A DNA stretch of 64,000 bases from contig CM054183.1 in the NCBI GenBank assembly GCA_028829895.1, forward strand, positions 71,395,071 to 71,459,070, read 5' to 3'. The notes below the pieces were generated by a model. That model was not told the DNA's origin, made no database searches, and worked only from the letters and a program-made list of their open reading frames with translations. The number at the start of each line of letters is the position of its first letter. Position 1 is the stretch's first letter. The translations under genes were made by a program, and so were the position numbers. The DNA comes from Sinotaia quadrata. Its lineage: Eukaryota > Mollusca > Gastropoda > Architaenioglossa > Viviparidae. Below are positions 60,345 to 64,000 of the stretch, piece after piece.

Positions 60345-61815
60345 AACTAAATACAAATGGCTGGAATCTTAATTCATGTATAAATAATAAATTCCAATAA
60401 GATGCCCAACTTATCTTCCACTTGGTAGATCACCAGAACTCTACCATTTACTCACAATATATAGATAGATGCTCTACTGACATAATTCTTTCCCACAGAT
60501 AGAACTTCTTCCTAAAGGAGTAATTTGATCCCATCTTTAAGTTATTTTAACGAGCTCCCATCCACCCACTGTTATTATTATATGCATAAGAAGGATAAAT
60601 TTTTATATATAACAATAAGTTTATTAAAACAATCAAAACATGAACGAATACAGTTGAAAAAGACAAGACACTTCTACCATTACTGTGCGTCTCTAGGCAA
60701 ACCCAAACTGTTCCAAGAATTCTGCATGAAATCTCTCAAGATCAACACTGGACCCAATTTCTCCTGTATGGTTCTTGAATGGAGATCCACTGTAACCAAT
60801 TTCCAGCAACCCTGTTGCCAGCAGGTGTAACAATGTCTGACACACATAACTGCATAGCTCAAGTAGAGTGCAGTAGATCACTTTAGTCTGAAGCAGATAC
60901 AAGGAACAAAAAATGTGTGTTCTTCTCTGGAAAAGTCAAATCAAGCAACAGGCTGAGATTAAGATCTAAAATGTTTCTACACTCTATATCTTTCTAAAGG
61001 CGTTCACAGACTTAAATTCCTGCAATAGAATTCATTAACCTGATTCATAAATCAAATTCACAAATAACATTTCCACTAGGGACAATGTTGTGTTTATCAA
61101 TGCAGTGTACAAAATCCCTCTAATTATAAGCCATATAGAACAGCACTTCAAATCCACAAAAACATCTCTAAATCTAATTGCAAACCCATAAAATCAACAT
61201 TCTAAATACATGAAATGATCTCTGAGTCTAAAGACAACCATAAAATCAGTGCACAAAATATAATTCTAAGTCTTAACTTTCTTCACTCTTATCAGTCAAG
61301 TACTCACCAGTAAGCTAGCAGTCAGCCTTAAGACTGAACTTGGTGGTAAATTCAAGAATCAGTGATAAGAGAGAACCAAGTTTTCTAACAGGCCACTCTC
61401 TGCCTGAGATTTGTTGTTGGCTAGTACCAAGTCACTGGTTGGTTATAAGTGACTAGCTTCCAGAAACTGCTCAGCTTCACTGAATGAGCTGTTTTTTACT
61501 AACAAGCTCAGCAGCATGGTTTGCTCACTTCAAAGAAACTTCAACTATTGAATTCACGGCACAAAACTGGTGCCATTGAATTATCACTTCAGGCAACTGT
61601 ATAGCTCTGGTGTTTGGAGAATTCTGTCTTCCTTACCTATTTTTTGTTGAGCTCTTCCTACATTAAATACTAGCAGCATGCATATAATAATTATTTCACA
61701 ACCTTGTGCGGACAACTTTGCTCTGTGCCATTTTGTCCCTGTTTCATATCTCATACTTAGCAGTGGGGGTTCTTTTTTCTGGTTATTCCAATTTTTTAGT
61801 TGGTGTGCTCTAGAG
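60345..61815. other. Downstream flank with dispersed repeat
   Basis: No host gene is seen. Most of 60640-61310 is the repeat shared with intron 7. The frames at 60680-60902 (minus) and 60525-60830 (plus) lie in that repeat and contain no known domain. Confidence 0.5.
60640..61310. repeat. Dispersed repeat shared with 52500-53060 (copy 2)
   Basis: It contains TTCTTGAATGGAGATCCACT, TAGTCTGAAGCAGATACAAG, and CTTTCTTCACTCTTATCAGTC in the same order and orientation as copy 1. Class unknown. Confidence 0.6.
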
Positions 61816-61961
61816 CAGTGTTTCCCAAAGTGTGCACATGGAGCACTCTGTGGGATAGCTAATATAAACACAAAGTGGTACATGTTTTCTGACTTAGGGT
61901 ACCATAGAGAAAATCCTGACGCACTAAAGTGTGCTATGAACCAAAAGTTTGGGAATCACTA
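61816..61961. mobile_element. Short hAT-like MITE, about 146 bp
   Basis: The left end CAGTGTTTCCCAAAGTGTGC pairs with the right end AAGTTTGGGAATCACTA (inverted, imperfect). CTCTAGAG (61808-61815) and TCTAGAG (61962-61968) flank it as a 7-8-bp target duplication. No coding capacity. Confidence 0.8.
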
Positions 61962-62313
61962 TCTAGAGCCTTAACATGTATCAGAATGCCAGTTTTACAT
62001 TTAAAATGTTTTATGTGATAATGAAAAGTTTGCATATGGCACACTGCAGCTTTATCTATCACACAGATATACATTCTTGTATCCATTTGGGGCCAGATTG
62101 TGACCCATAATGGCATTTTGATTGACTGACATGAACAAGTAGTATGAATTTGTATTTTATGCAGTATGGTGTCAATTATTATATCTATTATTCTCAAAGA
62201 AGTGAATAGCAATTTTTAACAAGTATAAATTATTTCAACCAATGATTTTTTTAAAAATTATTTAAAAAAAAGAGAAGAAACAAAGCCTTCATGTGAAATA
62301 TGTCAGTTTAAAT

Positions 62314-63612
62314 TAGGTAGAACCAGCTATTTTTTCAAAGTTTTTTTAAATGAATGAAATCATTAAAATTAGCCGACATTTGTAGTTAAAATGCACTTAT
62401 TAATGTCTTATGTTTTAAAATTTATGATTATTTAAAAATAAGGGTAGAGGGCTAATTGAAACCTAGTAGCAAGTTGAAATAAAAACAATAGTATTATGTA
62501 TTCTGAAACCTGGTCCCTCAAAGTCTTAGCCACTTTTTACAAGTAAAATGAACCCTAACAATAATTTAACCTATTACCAACTCTTAAAAGATACAATGAT
62601 GGGGTATAGCCTCACAAAAACTAAATAATTAATGCATATTTGAGGCTGTTATTGGCGCTACCCGTTATGATTAATTAATTTAAATGGCTGTCATTCGTGA
62701 TCCATCATAACTTAGTTAATAAACCAGTTTTTTTTGTGGGGAAAACTATCTAGGATGTGTGTGTGATCATTGTCTGACAGATATTATCAAATATTCTTAA
62801 TAAAATTTACAGCAGAAAAGATAAATAATGACTGTTTAGAAGGCCTATACTTGTCAACTCTTGCTCACGTCCATGACGATCTCAAACGCATTGCTGTCTG
62901 TACAGATACGATCTTTATTTCCATCAAATAGCCTTAAAAGATTATCCATATAATTAATTAAAATCTTTTTACAACTGCAAGAGTTATAGTTAATTAAACT
63001 TAGTGAATTACTTTCGCAGCAGAGAAACAAGCACAGCCGACAACGCCATGGCGATCACGCGCTTCGTTTATGTTAGGCCTATGTTTACTTTGCACACGCT
63101 TGGGTAAAGAAGAGATTTTCTACTTTCTTCTGATATAAGAAAAAAGTCTATATTTTCAGAAATAACCATGCAAAAACGTAATTGAAAAATAGGCTTTTTT
63201 CAATCAACTTTTACATAAAATAAAAATACAGATTCGAAACTAACACGATTGCATTCTACATTCATTTTTCTTTAGTTTGATATAAGATACATTCTGATTG
63301 GACAATCGTAGTAAAACCCATTTTAGTGTTTGCAAGGTATATCAAAACACGATGGTAAAATCGGAGATTGAGATTTTTGCCACATCTATCGAAACACGCC
63401 AACCGTACCTAATTTAATGCGATCATACACGCTTCCACTCACTCTCTCACTAATAAAAAATACATTAATGAAAAGTTGGATAGTTTTATTCAACAAACTA
63501 TTTCACAAGCGTGATAAATACGGAACATAAACACAGCACTTATGACAAAATAGTAAATTTTTCGTAATTTAGTAGTTGTCCACTATCACCATATAGAGGC
63601 TGGTTCTACCTA
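62314..63612. mobile_element. 1.3-kb element with 14-bp inverted ends, no transposase
   Basis: TAGGTAGAACCAGC (62314-62327) is repeated inverted as GCTGGTTCTACCTA (63599-63612). The flanks GTTTAAAT (62306-62313) and GTTTAATA (63613-63620) agree at six of eight positions, as an aged 8-bp target duplication would. The interior has no long open frame. Around 62860-63120 there are CG-containing words unlike the flanks. A non-autonomous hAT-type element is the best guess. Confidence 0.55.
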
Positions 63613-63620
63613 GTTTAATA

Positions 63621-64000
63621 TGGTGAAATTTTATTTATTGAAAATTGTTCCATCGGTTAACTTTTAAAATTTGATTCTTATTAAAAAAAGTCATTTTTTT
63701 TATCATTGCTTGAAATTTTTCTGTAGTATATAATTTGTAAAGTTTTGAGTCTAACTACATATTCCCCCCAATGGCACACATTAAATCCTTTTATAAAACA
63801 AGTCATACTTATGCCTTGAAAATAATTGAAATAGCAATCTCATTATTACACTTACCTCTCTGTAAAATAAATATTACAGTTCATGACAATTAAAAATAAT
63901 AAAATAGCCCAAAAAAGTTATTTGGTATACTTGACCTCAAAATCTTATTGTCATAGAGTCTCGTAATTGTGATCATTTAAATTCTACAAGCATTTTTTTT
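63621..64000. other. AT-rich flank to the window edge
   Basis: No gene, repeat or RNA was recognised. Confidence 0.5.

Overview
The window is nuclear DNA of an animal. It is strongly AT-rich, its genes are split by long GT..AG introns, and the introns are full of decayed transposons. Two host genes can be read with confidence. No ribosomal, tRNA, CRISPR or bacterial features were seen. The repeat mix (piggyBac, Tigger/pogo, hAT MITEs, RTE-like and Jockey-like LINE pieces, THAP) and the long introns suit an invertebrate, perhaps a lophotrochozoan such as a mollusc. That placement is inference; no marker gene settles it.

Left edge (1-3.1 kb): a degenerate RTE-like LINE tail, then a two-exon minus-strand gene for a 277-residue CCCH zinc-finger protein (coding 3048 down to 1920). 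Its start codon lies only about 520 bases from that of the next gene, which runs the other way, so the two probably share a bidirectional promoter.

Main gene (3569-60273, plus strand): eleven exons join in frame at GT..AG junctions into a 404-residue membrane GTPase of the EHD/sarcalumenin/dynamin type. It has a G1 loop GNHSAGKSS, a G3 DTPG, a G4-like SKAD, a helical middle and two hydrophobic segments near the C terminus. This reading is mine, spliced from the raw sequence. The gene covers almost 57 kb because of a 26.4-kb intron 2 and a 10.8-kb intron 4. A poly(A) signal follows at 60335.

Intron contents: intron 2 holds a THAP fragment, a perfect 123-bp tandem duplication, an internally deleted piggyBac (copy A, 12.9-15.4 kb), a Tigger remnant with terminal inverted repeats (18.3-19.1 kb), a second type of piggyBac (copy C, 21.5-22.5 kb), some less AT-rich patches (23.8-28.9 kb) and a long (GT)n tract. 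Intron 3 carries a 267-bp palindromic element. Intron 4 carries LINE pieces in the order gag-like, endonuclease, RT start, RNase H/Cys-His tail. Intron 5 carries a 182-bp hAT MITE with a perfect 8-bp target duplication. Intron 8 carries a piggyBac (copy B) that shares its 3' 1.6 kb with copy A but keeps the opposite half of the transposase. Intron 9 carries degenerate tandem repeats.

Right edge (60.3-64 kb): a dispersed repeat shared with intron 7, a small hAT-like MITE, and a 1.3-kb element with 14-bp inverted ends. I found no host gene there.
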